Shown here: piece by piece, positions 18,840-19,880 of the stretch
Layout: the number at the start of each line of letters is the position of its first letter
Position numbering within the stretch: position 1 is the first letter of the stretch
DNA from: Acanthaster planci
Lineage: Eukaryota; Echinodermata; Asteroidea; Valvatida; Acanthasteridae
Assembly (NCBI RefSeq): GCF_001949145.1
Contig: NW_019091443.1
Location: forward strand, 1,128,149-1,148,028
Length of the DNA stretch: 19,880 nt
Reading direction: 5' to 3'
Notes under the pieces: model-generated
The model's database searches: none
The model's input: only the letters and a program-made list of their open reading frames with translations
Told to the model about the DNA's origin: nothing
Translations under genes and position numbers: made by a program

Positions 18840-19466
18840 CTATCTGCATACGCTGCTGAAGTGACCAGCCTTGTGGCATGAATGACATTCTTGCTCCCTG
18901 GCGGGACACACCGTTTCATTCGCCAAATGCGTTGGTGAACTGCAGCGGTAACAAAATGGTCGTTTTGATGAAGGCGTGGTTTGCTGCTTACGGGAATTTC
19001 CTGATTTCAACTTTGTTGTTTTCGTATGACTTTTGTGACTTCGTTAATTTTCTGCGTTTGAACATTTGAGCCCGTAAGTGTTTTAGCTTCCTGAATAGGT
19101 CTCTCAAACGACGTTCCATGTCCACGGTCTTTTGAAGAGTCAGTTCTTTTGCCATAAGTAGCCTCTCTCGAAATTTTGGACTGTTCGTTTTCTCCACAAC
19201 TTGGTCTCGTATCATTTCATTGTTCATGGGCCCAAAATTGCATGTTTTCGAAAGTTCTCGAAGAGCAGACAAAAAATTGTCTATAGACTCACCAGGTTGC
19301 TGAGCTCATTGTCGGAATATGTAGCGTTCAGCTACAACATTTACAGTTGGTTGAAAGTGTTCTTTTCGTACTTGGATAGTGTGCTCGTATACGTTTTGTA
19401 CTGCTTAGGGGAGGTTCTCCACCTCGGGGTAACGTTGTATAGATCCGCAGACCTGTGGTGACTGAG
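18840..19466 (-). pseudogene. Gypsy gag relic with two zinc knuckles
   Basis: The capsid-like part reads GLRIYTTL (near 19450), then VRKEHFQPTVNVVAERYIFR, an in-frame TGA (19306-19308) where relatives have Arg or another residue, ESIDNFLSALRELSKTCNFG and EMIRDQVVEKTNSPKFRERL. After frameshifts the nucleocapsid part (18846-18953) encodes CYRCSSPTHLANETVC and CHSCHKAGHFSSVC: two knuckles, C-x2-C-x4-H-x6-C and C-x2-C-x4-H-x4-C, followed by R and a TAG. Gag packages the RNA into particles. The N-terminal part is missing; family gags begin well before GLRIY. Confidence 0.8.
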
Positions 19467-19600
19467 TGGCAAATTAGCACGAGGAAGGTGGAACTTTACA
19501 TGGCATGACAAACTGGTTTATTACACGCCATCTTGGTTTCCTGACAAACAACAGAGGGCGGTATTCAACAACACTACATTCACCCTCTTTCTTTAAATAA
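19467..19600 (-). repeat. LTR-like fragment not matching the 3' LTR (tentative)
   Basis: On the - strand a purine-rich stretch (AAAGAAAGAGGG, near 19590-19600) is followed by TGAATGTAGTGTTGTTG and an AATAAA-containing segment, and then by truncated gag. This looks like a polypurine tract and LTR start. It does not resemble the TGTGATATCC start of the 3' LTR. It may be an LTR of another family, or unrelated sequence. Confidence 0.3.
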
Positions 19601-19880
19601 CAGCTTGAAACTTACAAACTTTTTTTTTTAACAAAACAAGAATTTAACTGGAGTGGAAAGTAAGCCAAAAATTGCAGTCAGTTTGTTTTGGTGAATAAAA
19701 GCTTTGGGCATCCAGAATAAAATTTTGTACGAGGAAAGCAAGTTTGTTAAAGTGAAAGTGTTAATGTTCCGGTTTTTTTTTTAGAAATGCAGCATTTTTA
19801 GCTTTTGGATTTAGTGACAGAATTTGAAATAAAATTTGCTTTCAAAATTGATCTGTGTGACTGCGGAGAATCTGTTTTCG
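19601..19880. other. AT-rich end of the window, nothing recognised
   Basis: The stretch contains runs of A/T and no coding frame. It may be 3' internal sequence of a neighbouring retroelement, but no motif supports that. Confidence 0.35.

Larger units (their letters stand above)
15017..19470 (-). mobile_element. Ty3/Gypsy LTR retrotransposon relic, Mag/SURL-like
   Basis: Read on the - strand the order is gag with two zinc knuckles, protease, reverse transcriptase, RNase H, integrase, polypurine tract and 3' LTR. This is the Ty3/Gypsy order, with integrase last. The double knuckle and the RT motifs (DLQSAHHQL, YLDD) are like the Mag/SURL group common in marine invertebrates. Stops and frameshifts in every domain make it inactive. 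The 5' LTR matching the 3' LTR was not found; the 5' end is probably rearranged or truncated. The element lies antisense to, and about 300 bp downstream of, the SLC36-like gene. Confidence 0.88.

Overview
This looks like animal nuclear DNA, most likely from a marine invertebrate such as a lancelet, hemichordate, echinoderm or mollusc. It has spliceosomal introns and AT-rich non-coding DNA, with no bacterial operon structure. It holds decayed DIRS, hAT and Ty3/Gypsy elements. The species cannot be fixed from the sequence alone.

The one host gene I can support is the 3' end of an SLC36-like (proton-coupled) amino acid transporter on the + strand. Its penultimate exon (5019-5124) and terminal exon (13935-14116) join in phase 1 across an 8.81 kb intron. 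A 3' UTR with a poly(A) signal at 14688 follows. Earlier exons are not recognised in the window.

The rest is mostly mobile DNA. (1) 871-4984 is a decayed DIRS-type tyrosine-recombinase retrotransposon, sense to the host gene. It has inverted terminal repeats (895-1015 and 4822-4942), unique outer ends, and an internal complementary region (4717-4820) that reads as the reverse complement of the two outer ends joined. Inside are a tandem repeat (about 1549-2150), a poorly preserved gag-like stretch, a reverse transcriptase relic with YIDD followed by a stop, and the end of a tyrosine recombinase whose catalytic Tyr appears to be Asp. Its right end lies only 34 bp before the host exon. (2) 6900-9946 is a hAT transposase relic of the ZNF862-like kind, spread over five exon-like blocks with mostly canonical splice sites, inside the large host intron. 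(3) About 11780-12900 is a second DIRS-like relic (RNase H end plus the first half of the recombinase) in the same intron. (4) 15017 to about 19470, on the - strand downstream of the host gene, is a Ty3/Gypsy element of Mag/SURL type. Its 3' LTR, integrase, RNase H, RT, protease and gag zinc knuckles are all recognisable and all broken by stops and frameshifts. Its 5' end looks rearranged.

No complete functional protein gene lies entirely within the window, and every mobile element here appears dead. The most informative feature is the DIRS terminal and internal complementary architecture, which survives clearly although the coding part has decayed. Family assignments come from motif recognition by eye; no database search was run.
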